Positions 1 to 8,310 of a DNA stretch of 57,491 nucleotides are shown here, piece after piece. The translations under genes and the position numbers were made by a program. The notes below the pieces were generated by a model. The model was not told the DNA's origin and did not search any database. It saw nothing but the letters and a program-made list of their open reading frames with translations. Position 1 is the stretch's first letter; the number at the start of each line of letters is the position of its first letter. This stretch comes from Arthrobacter sp. efr-133-R2A-120 (GTDB lineage: Bacteria > Actinomycetota > Actinomycetes > Actinomycetales > Micrococcaceae), in contig NZ_JARVRF010000069.1 of the NCBI RefSeq assembly GCF_030209835.1, positions 1 to 57,491 on the forward strand. Reading direction: 5' to 3'.

Positions 1-66
1 CAGAATGGGCCCACCTTCTACCCCCTAACCTCGCTACACTCGGCCAGGGAACCCGGCAGAATGGGC

Positions 67-1080
67 TCAGCCGGGAGTGTCCATGGTCACCACGATCTTG
101 CCCTTGGCGCGTCCTTGCTCCAGCGCGGCGAAAGCGTCGGCGATCTTTTCGAGCGGATAGCTGCTGTCCACCACGGGTTGCAGTTTCCCTTCGGAAACAA
201 GGCGGGACAGGAATTTCAAGTCCTCGCCGCTGGGGTGCATGAAGAGGTAACGGTACCGCACGTTGGCTTCACGGGCACGGCTCCGGATTCCGAGGCTGAT
301 TGCCCAGAACAGCGCGGTCATCCAGGCCGGGGCCGCAAGGTCTTTCAGGGCCGTCTGCGGTTCGGGCATCCCGGCGATGCTGACCACCTTCGAGCCCGGC
401 TTGAGGATCTTGAACGTCTGGTCCAGCGTCTCGCCGCCCACGAGGTCCAGCGCGGCATCGAAGCCGCTGAGCACTTCGGCCAGGTTTTCCTTCGTGTAGT
501 CGACGACGGTGTCCGCCCCGAGCCGCCGCACCAACTGTTCCCCACGGGGAGACGCGGTGGTGGTCACCTCGGCGCCAAAGTACTTGGCCAGCTGGATGGC
601 GAGGGTTCCCACTCCGCCCGCGCCTCCGGAGATGAACAGCTTGGTCCCGGGCTTGATCTTGAGCTCGTCGCGCAATGCCTGCAGCGCGGTGAGGCCCGCC
701 AAGGGAAGGCTCGCGGCCTCGGTGTAGCTGAGCGACCTTGGCATGAGCGCCACGAAATCCTCGTGGACGGCGGCGTGCTCGGCAAAGGCTCCCAGCAGCG
801 TCTTGTCCACACGGGCAAACACCCGGTCTCCCGTGGCAAAGCGGGTGACATCCGGGCCAACAGCCTCCACGATCCCGGCCAGTTCGCTTCCGGCCACCAA
901 GGGCAGCCTGGGCCTGGTAATCACCCGCACCGCACCTTCGCGCTGCTTGTAGTCCACAGGATTGAGCCCCGCAGCAAACACTCTGACCAGGACCTCGCCC
1001 GGACCGGCAATCGGCCTCGGGACGTCCTGCAGCTCCATTGCGTCGGCGCCGCCGTAGCGGGTCAGCACATAGGCGAGCAC
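67..1080 (-). CDS. NADP-dependent MDR oxidoreductase (quinone oxidoreductase-like)
   Basis: 337-residue medium-chain dehydrogenase/reductase. The N-terminal GroES-like half has the GEVLVRVFAAGLNPVDYK segment. The Rossmann half has FISGGAGGVGTLAIQLAKYFGAEV, typical of zinc-independent NADPH:quinone or enone reductases; the catalytic zinc cysteines are absent. It probably reduces a quinone or an activated double bond in the cytosol, and the substrate is not predictable. The GTG start at 1080 follows the gluQ TAA with no gap, and a GGAAAGGGG ribosome site lies inside the end of gluQ. The two genes are therefore co-transcribed and probably translationally coupled. Confidence 0.88.
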   Translation of the reverse strand: MLAYVLTRYGGADAMELQDVPRPIAGPGEVLVRVFAAGLNPVDYKQREGAVRVITRPRLPLVAGSELAGIVEAVGPDVTRFATGDRVFARVDKTLLGAFAEHAAVHEDFVALMPRSLSYTEAASLPLAGLTALQALRDELKIKPGTKLFISGGAGGVGTLAIQLAKYFGAEVTTTASPRGEQLVRRLGADTVVDYTKENLAEVLSGFDAALDLVGGETLDQTFKILKPGSKVVSIAGMPEPQTALKDLAAPAWMTALFWAISLGIRSRAREANVRYRYLFMHPSGEDLKFLSRLVSEGKLQPVVDSSYPLEKIADAFAALEQGRAKGKIVVTMDTPG

Positions 1081-1989
1081 TTAGGCCCCTTTCCGGAGGG
1101 TTGATTGCTGAATGCCATTCCATATCCATGGCCCGTGTGGCAATCGGGCCGGATCAAATCTATCCAAGGCCTCGCCAAGCGGCCCTCCCGGCAAGCCGAG
1201 CGATTCCAGGATCACGTCCCGCACCTCCCCGGCGGACAGCCCGACGGCGGCAAGGTCGCCAAGCGTCACCGCACCGTCGCGTTTGGCCAGGCGGGCGCCG
1301 TCGCGATTCAGCACCAAGGGGACATGGGCATATTCCGGCACGGCTAAGCCCAACAAGGAGGCCAAATAGGCTTGGCGGGGTGTGGAGGAAAGGAGGTCGT
1401 CTCCGCGGACCACTTGGTTCACGCCTTGCTCCGCGTCATCCACCACCACGGCCAAATTGTAGGCAGTGACGCCGTCGTTCCGCCGGAGCACAAAGTCATC
1501 CACGACGCCCGTGTATTGTCCGTGCAGCCCGTCCTCCACAGTCCATTCATGCGTATCGGCGCGGAGCCGGATGGCGGCCGGGCGTGAGGCCCGCCGGATC
1601 TCAAGCTCCGCCGTCGAAAGGTTCCTGCACGTCCCCGGGTAGGCGCCCTGTGGCGCGTGCGGGGCGGACGGCGCGTCCTGGATCTCGCGTCGCGTGCAGA
1701 AGCATTCATACGTCAGTCCGGCGTCGGTGAGCCGCGCGATCGCGTCGTTATACAGTCCGGAACGGTCCGTCTGGCGGACGACGGCGCCGTCCCACGTCAC
1801 GCCGACGGCTTCGAGATCGCGGAGCTGGACTTCCTCGGCGCCGGCCCGCGCACGGTCGAGGTCCTCAACGCGCAGCAGGAAGGCGCGGCCCGTGGAACGA
1901 GCGAAGAGCCAGGCGAGCATGGCCGTGCGCAGATTGCCCACGTGAAGCTCGCCGGAGGGGCTCGGAGCGAAGCGGCCAGCGGAAGTCAT
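1081..1989 (-). CDS. gluQ: Glutamyl-Q tRNA(Asp) synthetase
   Basis: 302 residues, matching the truncated GluRS paralogue that glutamylates queuosine at position 34 of tRNA-Asp. Class I signatures are visible: the HIGH-like segment FAPSPSGELHVGNL at residues 7-20 and the KMSKS-like LAKRDG near residue 220. The zinc-site pattern CFC...Y...C lies near residues 95-120. The anticodon-binding C-terminal domain of full GluRS is missing, as expected for this family. It heads a two-gene operon with the MDR oxidoreductase. The ATG at 1989 gives the conserved N-terminus. Confidence 0.92.
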   Translation of the reverse strand: MTSAGRFAPSPSGELHVGNLRTAMLAWLFARSTGRAFLLRVEDLDRARAGAEEVQLRDLEAVGVTWDGAVVRQTDRSGLYNDAIARLTDAGLTYECFCTRREIQDAPSAPHAPQGAYPGTCRNLSTAELEIRRASRPAAIRLRADTHEWTVEDGLHGQYTGVVDDFVLRRNDGVTAYNLAVVVDDAEQGVNQVVRGDDLLSSTPRQAYLASLLGLAVPEYAHVPLVLNRDGARLAKRDGAVTLGDLAAVGLSAGEVRDVILESLGLPGGPLGEALDRFDPARLPHGPWIWNGIQQSTLRKGA

Positions 1990-2090
1990 GGCACAAGACT
2001 ATGCGCCGCCGGGCGTGCCTGCAGGATTCAGGCGAGGTCGGGGCCGCTGGGAGAATTGGGTACCTTTAGTTTCCAAAGAGAGGACCAACA

Positions 2091-2315
2091 TTGAGCTCAG
2101 CTCGAGTCAAGGCGACGGTTTCCTTCTGGAAAGCCGAAGAAGGTTGGGGGGAACTTATTCTTCCCGACGGGAAGAAATGCTTCGGACATTTCTCGGTCAT
2201 CGAGCAATCAGGCGGATACAGGTCCCTCAATGCAGGCGATCTGGTGGAGGTCGAATGGACCGCCGCCTCCCAAGATGAATACGACTTTGTCGCGGTGTTG
2301 ATTCAGCCTTTTTGA
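2091..2315 (+). CDS. Divergent cold-shock-domain protein
   Basis: 74 residues with the cold-shock-domain outline. SFWKAEEGWGEL corresponds to the usual KWFNxxKGFGFI, and CFGHFSVI corresponds to the RNP2-like VFVHFSAI. A C-terminal strand GDLVEVEW follows. The aromatic RNP1 residues are partly replaced (GWGEL for GFGFI), so nucleic-acid binding may be altered. The TTG start at 2091 is chosen because AGAGAGGA lies just upstream and the domain begins at once. It is monocistronic, divergent from gluQ and followed by a hairpin. Confidence 0.72.
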   Translation: MSSARVKATVSFWKAEEGWGELILPDGKKCFGHFSVIEQSGGYRSLNAGDLVEVEWTAASQDEYDFVAVLIQPF

Positions 2316-2335
2316 GAACACGACCCGGGCAGCAC

Positions 2336-2382
2336 AAGAGCCCCCCAGCTACCGCAACGCATTCGGTGGCTCAGGGGCTCTT
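2336..2382 (+). terminator. Hairpin after the cold-shock-like gene
   Basis: AAGAGCCCC at 2336-2344 pairs with GGGGCTCTT at 2374-2382. The inner stem AGCTACCG/CGGTGGCT pairs with one G-T wobble. It starts 20 bp after the stop codon. There is no long T tract, so factor-independent termination is likely but not certain. Confidence 0.6.
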
Positions 2383-2649
2383 ATGGTGGTGCCGGCCACC
2401 CTTCATGGCGACGCCGGCGGGGTGCGGAAAGACGATGCGTGAACAAGAGTCAATCAGCGGCTGCGTCTTTGCGGGACGGTGTTCCGGGTTGCCGGGTGGT
2501 GTGCCGGGGGATCCGTAGCCTGTGGGGTCCGGCGGTAGCCCTTCCCCTTGTTGCCACTATTTCAACAGGAACACTACAACTGGCGCAACGGACTCAACCG
2601 TCACTGGTCAATCTGACTAATTCTTTAGCGGAACATGAACAGGAGATGG
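2383..2649. other. Intergenic stretch without recognisable gene
   Basis: About 270 bp between the hairpin after the cold-shock-like gene and the 3' end of the TetR gene. Short open frames exist on both strands but none has a ribosome site or a recognisable protein. No repeat or RNA fold stands out. Confidence 0.5.
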
Positions 2650-3240
2650 TCACTTTGCCGAAGTTGGCTCGGCAGCGGCCCATGCGGCCATCGCTCCACG
2701 GAGCGCAGCACAAAGCTTGGTGGACACTTGGTCCTTGTCCAGGCCGACGGTGTTGAGCAGATCGAAAATTTCCCGGGGGTCGAAGAGGATGTTCCACAGG
2801 AACATGGCTTCGTCCCCCAGGGGCGGGAGGCCGAGTTCCTCACAGGCCTCGCGGAGTGGCCGCTCCAAAGCCTCGGCCTGGATGGTCAGGTAGTACGCGC
2901 CGGAGCGAAGACGGGCCAGGTACCCTTCGCCGGAACGGGTGTGGACCATGGAACCGCCGTGCTTGATGACGAGGCCCACCCAGTGCCGGCTGACGCTTTC
3001 CAGCAGTTCCACCCCGGACGTGGTCTGGGCAACGCTGAAATCGCGTAGCTTCTCGCCAACACCAAAACGGAACGCGGCCAGGACGTCCTCGACCGAGGCG
3101 AAATGCCGGTACGCCGTTGCGGGAGAGATCTCGGCTTCACGGGCGATGTCCGTCATACTCACCGGGCCCTTGGCCTTGGCGAAGAGCTTCCCGGCGGCCC
3201 GCACCAGCTGGCGGCGGTTGCGTTGGGTGTCGCTGCGCAT
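2650..3240 (-). CDS. TetR family transcriptional regulator
   Basis: 196 residues. The N-terminal HTH contains MTDIAREAEISPATAYRHFASVEDVLAAF (residues ~29-57, quoted in part), which is typical of TetR repressors; the C-terminal half is a ligand-binding helical bundle. An in-frame frame extends much further upstream, but the ATG at 3240 is chosen because GGAAGGGGG precedes it and homologues start here. It is the last gene of the minus-strand block that includes the aminotransferase, SDR and pxp genes, 74 bp after the aminotransferase. It may be the local regulator, although no operator could be tied to it. Confidence 0.85.
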   Translation of the reverse strand: MRSDTQRNRRQLVRAAGKLFAKAKGPVSMTDIAREAEISPATAYRHFASVEDVLAAFRFGVGEKLRDFSVAQTTSGVELLESVSRHWVGLVIKHGGSMVHTRSGEGYLARLRSGAYYLTIQAEALERPLREACEELGLPPLGDEAMFLWNILFDPREIFDLLNTVGLDKDQVSTKLCAALRGAMAAWAAAEPTSAK

Positions 3241-3314
3241 GGGCGCCCCCTTCCGTGTCAGATTCCAGCGTAGCGCCTGAGCGGCGGGCGCTACGCTGGC
3301 CACGTCCGCGGCAC

Positions 3315-4484
3315 TCACCGGAGCTCGGCCAATCCGGCGGCCAGCCGCTCCACACCGGCGGTAATCGCCTCGGAGCTGGCGGCGTAGGACAGGCGCAAGT
3401 GGAACTCGCCGTTCCGGCCGAATTCGCTGCCGGGACGGACGGCCACGCCGTGGTTGCGAAGGTGGGCCACCATCGCGGCCGCCGGCAGCTCGGCGTCGTA
3501 CTTGGGGAAAAGGTAGAACGCACCTTCCGGCGAGCTGACCGTAAGACCCGGAATCTGCTGGAGACCATTGGCCATGAGCTCCCTGCGCAAGGCATAGGAG
3601 GCGTGCATGCGTTCGATGTCCGGTCCGCACGTCTTCAGGGCGGTCAGCGCCGCGTATTGCACGGCCTGGTTCATGGAGCCGTTGAAGGTGTTGTGAACCC
3701 GGGCGGCGGAGGCGATGACGTCGGACGGGCCCCAGAGGTAGCCGACGCGCCAGCCGGTCATGGCATAGCTCTTGGAGAAGGTCTGGCAGTAGATGGTCCG
3801 GCCGGCCAGCGCTTCGACTTCGAGCGCCGAGGTGAAGGGTTCGGGCGTGTAGACAAGATCGCTGTAAGCCTCGTCCGAGAGGATCAAGGTGTCGGTTCCG
3901 GCCACCATGTCGGCGAGGGCTTCAAGTTCGCGTCGGGAATGCACAATACCAGTGGGGTTGGAGGGGTTGCAGAAGACGAACATCTTGGCGCCTTCAAGCG
4001 CGGTGGCTAGTGCCTCGAGGTCCCAATGCAGGTCATCGGCAAGCGGCACCGGCACGGTGATGCCCCCGGCCATGCTGACGAGGTCCGCGTATAGGGAATA
4101 GGTGGGGTCCGGGATGACCACTTTGTCGCCCGGGTTGACGACGCCAAGGATCGCCGCGGACAAGCCGGCCGTGCCGCCTTGGGTAATGAGCACGTCGCCT
4201 GGGCTGGCCACTCCGCCGAGGAGCTGGCCGATACGGGCAGCCAGCTCCTCGCGAAGCACCAGCTCGCCGAGCAACGGCGAGTAGTGGGTGAAGCCGTCCT
4301 CGAGGGCACGGGCGGCTGCTGCTCGAACCTGGGCCGGGGTGTCGAAATCCGGCTCGCCCATCGCCAAGGAGACAAGGTCCCCCTTGGATTGGGGCTGCTG
4401 CACCCGCAGCGATGTGCGCTGGATGCGCTGCACCGCCTCGGAAGGCTGGAAATCGGCGACGGCGGTGGCTGGCTCGAGTGTCAT
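3315..4484 (-). CDS. PLP-dependent class I/II aminotransferase
   Basis: 389 residues of the aspartate-aminotransferase fold. Seen are the substrate loop LAMGEPDFDTP, CNPSNPTG, the cofactor Asp/Tyr in LSDEAYSDLVY, and the Schiff-base lysine in QTFSKSYAMTGWRVGY. It transfers an amino group between an amino acid and a 2-oxo acid; the substrate is not readable from sequence. An alternative ATG at 4592 overlaps the SDR stop as ATGA and would add 36 Arg/Ala/Thr-rich residues. The ATG at 4484 has an AGGACC ribosome site and fits the family length. The gene lies downstream of the SDR and pxpABC, which suggests a role in the same catabolic route. Confidence 0.88.
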   Translation of the reverse strand: MTLEPATAVADFQPSEAVQRIQRTSLRVQQPQSKGDLVSLAMGEPDFDTPAQVRAAAARALEDGFTHYSPLLGELVLREELAARIGQLLGGVASPGDVLITQGGTAGLSAAILGVVNPGDKVVIPDPTYSLYADLVSMAGGITVPVPLADDLHWDLEALATALEGAKMFVFCNPSNPTGIVHSRRELEALADMVAGTDTLILSDEAYSDLVYTPEPFTSALEVEALAGRTIYCQTFSKSYAMTGWRVGYLWGPSDVIASAARVHNTFNGSMNQAVQYAALTALKTCGPDIERMHASYALRRELMANGLQQIPGLTVSSPEGAFYLFPKYDAELPAAAMVAHLRNHGVAVRPGSEFGRNGEFHLRLSYAASSEAITAGVERLAAGLAELR

Positions 4485-4588
4485 GAGGGTCCTGATCTGG
4501 GTGGTTGCTTCGGGGGTGGTTGTTCTAGGGGCGCGCGACGCGAGGCCTGCTGGCGACGCAGCGGAGGGCGCGTAGAGCCTGCGGGGTT

Positions 4589-5401
4589 TCATCGCTGCGG
4601 CGCCTGGCCTGCGGGAGCCTCATCGGCGGGGGCTCCTGCCCAGCGGCTGATCTCGATGTCGCCGGAGGTATCCCGCTGGATCGTGGGGGCGATGACGAGT
4701 TCCTGGACCACGGTGCGCTGGGGCAGCGTGGCCACGAGGTGTATGGCTCGGGCCACGTCCTCGGGCTGCACCATGGCATCGCGCTCCTCTGCGCGGGGCG
4801 GGCGGGCGCGGTTGTCCAGGATGGGCGTCGCGGTTTCACCGGGCAGGATGGTCACCGCACGCAGCCCGTCGTTGCGGAAGGTGTTGTGGAGGTACGTCAT
4901 GAAGTTCCGGACCGCAGCCTTGGCAGCGCCGTATGCGGCGCCACCGAGCAAGTTCGGGTTCACTGCGGCCAGGGAGGAGACCGTGATGATGGTTCCGGTC
5001 TTGCGGCTCAGCATGTCCGGGAGGACCGCCTGACTGAGCAAGTAGACAGCGTTGAGGTTGACGTCAAGGACGTCATTCCACTCCTGCTGGCTGATCCAGC
5101 GGACGTTGAGGACCCTGCTGGAGCTACCCGCATTGTTGACGAGGATGTCGACTTGGCCCAAATTCCCGTGGATCCACTCCAGCAGCGCATCTACGTCTTC
5201 CTTGGAGGTGATGTCCGCGGCCCGGGCAATGGCGCGGCCACCGTCGGCGACGATTTCCGCGGCGAGTTCCTGCAGGACGTCTTCACGCCGCCCCACCAGC
5301 ACCACTGCGGCCCCCTCGGCTGCCAGCAGGGCCGCCGTCGAGCGTCCCATGCCCGTACCGGCGCCGGTGATAATCGCGAGCTTGCCGTCCAGAAGTCCCA
5401 T
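4589..5401 (-). CDS. SDR family NAD(P)-dependent oxidoreductase
   Basis: 270-residue short-chain dehydrogenase. The nucleotide loop TGAGTGMG is at residues 12-19, NNAG lies near residue 89, and the catalytic YGAAK follows a serine pair in the SSLAAVNP segment. An alcohol/ketone substrate is expected, acting in the cytosol. AAGGAAC precedes the ATG. A ~60-bp element about 35 bp upstream is nearly repeated in front of the RraA-like gene at 9706-10338. This gene therefore probably begins a transcript (SDR, aminotransferase, TetR) co-regulated with the pxp operon. Confidence 0.9.
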   Translation of the reverse strand: MGLLDGKLAIITGAGTGMGRSTAALLAAEGAAVVLVGRREDVLQELAAEIVADGGRAIARAADITSKEDVDALLEWIHGNLGQVDILVNNAGSSSRVLNVRWISQQEWNDVLDVNLNAVYLLSQAVLPDMLSRKTGTIITVSSLAAVNPNLLGGAAYGAAKAAVRNFMTYLHNTFRNDGLRAVTILPGETATPILDNRARPPRAEERDAMVQPEDVARAIHLVATLPQRTVVQELVIAPTIQRDTSGDIEISRWAGAPADEAPAGQAPQR

Positions 5402-5435
5402 GGTTTCAGTTCCTTGCGTTTTTAGTGTGAGTCAT

Positions 5436-5499
5436 TTGAGATGCCGATCACATATGAGAAGAGTTTCTCATTTTAGAGAATGATGGTCAAGTGTTTTCG
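5436..5499 (-). promoter_or_regulatory. Shared promoter/operator element, copy A
   Basis: Read on the minus strand, TTGACC is followed after 17 nt by GAAACT, then CTTCTCATATGTGA. A 21-bp block (5447-5467) is identical to 10403-10423, and the similarity covers about 60 bp. Near-palindromes include TCACATATGAGA and TGAGAAGAGTTTCTCA (5455-5470). It is probably a core promoter plus a regulator site for the SDR-aminotransferase transcript. Confidence 0.6.
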
Positions 5500-5512
5500 C
5501 ACGGCCGGTGGG

Positions 5513-6553
5513 TCACGCCGCAGCGGGACTCGGCGAGGAGGCCGCCGCAAAGCTTGCGGCGACAGGAAGCCCGACGGCGGCAAACAGTGCGTGCACGTGC
5601 TCTTCCAGATTCACCAAACCGCGCTGCTGTTCCCGGTATTGCTCCACTGCTTGCTCGTTGCTGATCCAGCGGAAGGTCATCTTCCGGCCAGGGCTAGCCT
5701 GGCCCAACATGGACAAGGAAGCCTTGGCTGCCACTGCGACGATCGGGTAGCCCGCGGTCAACGTCCTTGAGCGGCCCAGGATGATGAGTTCGTCGCCATG
5801 CGGGATTTCGAATGCGCCGATGGGGACCCCATGGGACACGATTTCCCCGAGCCCTTCGGGATGCACAACCGGGCCGTCCAAACGCAGGCCCACGTGGTTG
5901 GATTTGGCGCCTACCGTGTAGTGGCTGGAGCTGAGCAATTTCCGGATGCCGGGCGTCCGGTCCGTTTCAGGACCGTCGACGACGTCGATAGTCCACACGT
6001 CGGGACTGAAATTGGGCACGGGAACTGGAAGCCGGAACAGGGGCTGGGTCAGGAACGGGTGCGTGAATCCCCGGTACCGGCTGTGCAAGGTGAGCGTCTG
6101 GCCTGGGGCGAGTTGTTGTGGGAAGCCCATGCGGGATTCCGGCGCGGCGCTGCCCATGAAACGGGCAGTTTCCAGCTCCCCGCTGAAGGCCAGGTAATTC
6201 CGCATGCCACCGCTGGCCTTGGCAATCACAACTCTGGCTCCGGCGGGGAGGCATAACGGCTCCCACATGCCCACCGGATCCCCGTTGACCGTGACCTCGG
6301 CCGGGACCCCGGTCGCAGCGCACATCACGTCGTGCGTGGCTGTGAAGGCGAAACGTCCTCCCATGATTTCCAGGCACGCGGCCTTACGGCTGTTTCCGAC
6401 CAGGATGTTGGCGACCGCCGCGGAGTACTGGTCCGCCGCGCCTCCGCAGGGGACGCCCATGAATTCGGAATTCTCGCGGCCCAGGTCCTGGAACGTGGAC
6501 AGCCAACCGGCCTCGCTTACTTTGATGCTGATGGCGTGTTCAGGGAAGGTCAC
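5513..6553 (-). CDS. pxpC: 5-oxoprolinase subunit C / KipA-type carboxyltransferase-like protein
   Basis: 346 residues of the biotin-dependent carboxyltransferase-like family (KipA/PxpC, urea-carboxylase AHS2 domain). The opening SEAGWLSTFQDLGR and MGVPCGGAADQYSAAVANILVGN are diagnostic. In the PxpABC enzyme, B and C are thought to phosphorylate 5-oxo-L-proline with ATP before A opens the lactam. The GTG start at 6553 overlaps the end of pxpB by 14 bp, indicating translational coupling. The protein ends in an Ala/Ser/Pro tail. The gene is separated from the following SDR by about 110 bp containing promoter element A. Confidence 0.92.
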   Translation of the reverse strand: MTFPEHAISIKVSEAGWLSTFQDLGRENSEFMGVPCGGAADQYSAAVANILVGNSRKAACLEIMGGRFAFTATHDVMCAATGVPAEVTVNGDPVGMWEPLCLPAGARVVIAKASGGMRNYLAFSGELETARFMGSAAPESRMGFPQQLAPGQTLTLHSRYRGFTHPFLTQPLFRLPVPVPNFSPDVWTIDVVDGPETDRTPGIRKLLSSSHYTVGAKSNHVGLRLDGPVVHPEGLGEIVSHGVPIGAFEIPHGDELIILGRSRTLTAGYPIVAVAAKASLSMLGQASPGRKMTFRWISNEQAVEQYREQQRGLVNLEEHVHALFAAVGLPVAASFAAASSPSPAAA

Positions 6554-7349
6554 TATTGCCCCCTTCAGCGCCGTTCCAGCCAGTGCCGTCAGAGGCGACG
6601 CCTTCCGGGGTGGCCCTCAGGAATTGCCCTTCAAGCCGCGACCATTCACTCTCCGGCACCACGTCGAAACGCACCAGATCCCCCGGTTTGTAGGACGTCG
6701 CGGGATCTTCCCGGATGTCGCAAATGGTGAGCGGCGTCCGGCCGATCACCTTCCAGCCGCTCGGTCCGGGGAACGGCTGGATGATGGCGTTGGTACCGGC
6801 CACCATGACAGACCCGGGCTCCACGTTGGTCCGAGGCTCGACGCAGCGGCTGACCTGGCCAGGGAATTGCACACCGCCCATCATGGGGGCCATGGCCGCG
6901 GCCAACAGGTTGATGGTCAGCACCGAGGACTGGAACTGCTGCAGCATTGCTTCCGGGCTCAGGCCCAACTCCTCGGCCACATCCTGAAGGTCCGGGGAGA
7001 ATTCCTCGCCGACCACCATCGGGATGACAAAAAGTGCTTGGGAAGCACTGGGAGCACCCGGTTCCAGGCCGCTACCGGCAACCGCCAGGCGGATGGTCTG
7101 GGCCAATTGTTCGTGGGTCACAGCCAGGCAATCGAACTCGACCAACAGGGACTCAACGCCGGCCACGATGTCCAGCACCCCGTACGGCCGAACCTCCAGC
7201 AGCACGTCGCGGAGCCGGCGGCCCGCCGCCCGGCGGAAGTCGCCGTCGTCGTTCTTGACCCGGAGCATGAGGGCTGAGTCGCCGAACGGCTCGGCTTCCA
7301 GTTCGGGCGGGTGGTGCAGCCGCTCCGCGGGTGCTGTGTGGGTGGTCAT
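6540..7349 (-). CDS. pxpB: 5-oxoprolinase subunit B / KipI-type protein
   Basis: 269 residues of the KipI/PxpB (AHS1) family. EPFGDSALMLRV near residue 20, a YGVLDIVAGVESLLVEFD stretch and the C-terminal GWKVIGRTP...VRFDVV region support the call. It partners PxpC; in Bacillus the homologue KipI is known as a kinase inhibitor, but next to PxpA the oxoprolinase role is the better reading. The ATG at 7349 has AGGACTC upstream. The gene overlaps pxpC by 14 bp and follows pxpA after 48 bp. Confidence 0.92.
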   Translation of the reverse strand: MTTHTAPAERLHHPPELEAEPFGDSALMLRVKNDDGDFRRAAGRRLRDVLLEVRPYGVLDIVAGVESLLVEFDCLAVTHEQLAQTIRLAVAGSGLEPGAPSASQALFVIPMVVGEEFSPDLQDVAEELGLSPEAMLQQFQSSVLTINLLAAAMAPMMGGVQFPGQVSRCVEPRTNVEPGSVMVAGTNAIIQPFPGPSGWKVIGRTPLTICDIREDPATSYKPGDLVRFDVVPESEWSRLEGQFLRATPEGVASDGTGWNGAEGGNSDLP

Positions 7350-7397
7350 GAGTCCTGCTCGGTGGTGCGGGTGATGGATCCGGGTTGCTGCTCAGCT

Positions 7398-8201
7398 TCA
7401 GACCGTGGCGAGCCGGGCCTTTTCGGCGAGGACTTCCTGTAGCCCGGCGGCTTTGATGCCTGCCTTGTCGAGGGCCGCACGCAGGGCCGTGCCGTTCTGG
7501 AGGACCTGCGGGTGGTCGCCGTGGAGGAGGACGACGTCGGCATCGTGGCCCAGCGGGACCACCTTGCCGGTGACGGCGCGGACGGTTCCTTCGGTCACCA
7601 CCTGAACCACGCGGCGGCCGATTTCCTCGGGGTCGTGAAGGAGTGCGCCTTCGCTGTTGCGGGAGACCGGCATGCCGTCTTCGCCGTAGCCACGGTCCGC
7701 GAGGAAGACATAGCCAACCTGAAGGCCGCGTTTGCGGGATTCATCGGCCAAAAGACCGTTCTGGCAGATCACGATGTAAGAGGGGTCGTAGGCCTTGATG
7801 GCGTCCGTGATGGCCCGGGCGTGCTTGGCGTCGGTTTGGGCGATGCTGCCCATGCGCCCGTGCGGTGCCACGTGGCTGATCTTGCCGCCGTGGATGCGGG
7901 CGAACGCGTCCAGGGCGCCGATTTGATAGAGGACGTCGGTGCGGATTTCTTCTTCGCTGGCTTCGATGAGGCGGCGGCCGAAGCCCACCAGGTCCGGATA
8001 TCCGGGGTGGGCGCCGAGTTCGATGCCGCGCTCCACGCAGGCCTTGACGGTGGCATCCATGACCCTCGGATCGCCGGCGTGGAAGCCGCAGGCGATGTTG
8101 GAGGCGGTGACGAGGCCGAGCAGGGCGTCGTCGTCGCCGATCGTGTAGTTGCCGTAGCTTTCGCCGAGGTCTGCGACGACGGCGACTGAATTGATGCTCA
8201 A
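7398..8201 (-). CDS. pxpA: 5-oxoprolinase subunit A (LamB/YcsF family)
   Basis: 267 residues. The family hallmarks ADLGESYGNYTIGDDDALL, ASNIACGFHAGDP and ELGAHPGYPDLVGFGRR are all present. PxpA is the lactam-opening component that yields glutamate from activated 5-oxoproline. It is slightly longer than the ~250-residue bacterial norm. The TTG start at 8201 is supported by AGGAGTCACC directly upstream and by alignment of the first beta strand. It is part of an operon with the upstream carrier and the downstream pxpB and pxpC. Confidence 0.92.
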   Translation of the reverse strand: MSINSVAVVADLGESYGNYTIGDDDALLGLVTASNIACGFHAGDPRVMDATVKACVERGIELGAHPGYPDLVGFGRRLIEASEEEIRTDVLYQIGALDAFARIHGGKISHVAPHGRMGSIAQTDAKHARAITDAIKAYDPSYIVICQNGLLADESRKRGLQVGYVFLADRGYGEDGMPVSRNSEGALLHDPEEIGRRVVQVVTEGTVRAVTGKVVPLGHDADVVLLHGDHPQVLQNGTALRAALDKAGIKAAGLQEVLAEKARLATV

Positions 8202-8250
8202 GGTGACTCCTGCTTCTGTTCCTGGTTAGGAGGTTCTGTTGTCTTGCTTT

Positions 8251-8296
8251 CGACGGCGGCGGCTGCCGTTTCGCTGGCGGGCGGCCGCCGCCGTCG
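8251..8296 (-). promoter_or_regulatory. Strong 13-bp hairpin between carrier gene and pxpA
   Basis: CGACGGCGGCGGC (8251-8263) and GCCGCCGCCGTCG (8284-8296) are perfectly complementary. The hairpin sits in the 109-bp gap after the MHS carrier stop. No T tract follows on the minus strand, so it may stabilise the mRNA end or attenuate rather than fully terminate. Confidence 0.5.
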
Positions 8297-8310
8297 GGGT
8301 TCTGGTTTTA

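Noticed and set aside
2336..2382. tRNA or small RNA gene at the hairpin
   Set aside because: No cloverleaf, no T-loop GTTCGA and no anticodon arm; it is better explained as a terminator.
4485..4592. Longer aminotransferase start at 4592 coupled by ATGA to the SDR
   Set aside because: The overlap is attractive, but the added 36 residues are Arg/Ala/Thr-rich, and a good ribosome site lies before the ATG at 4484. Kept as an alternative.
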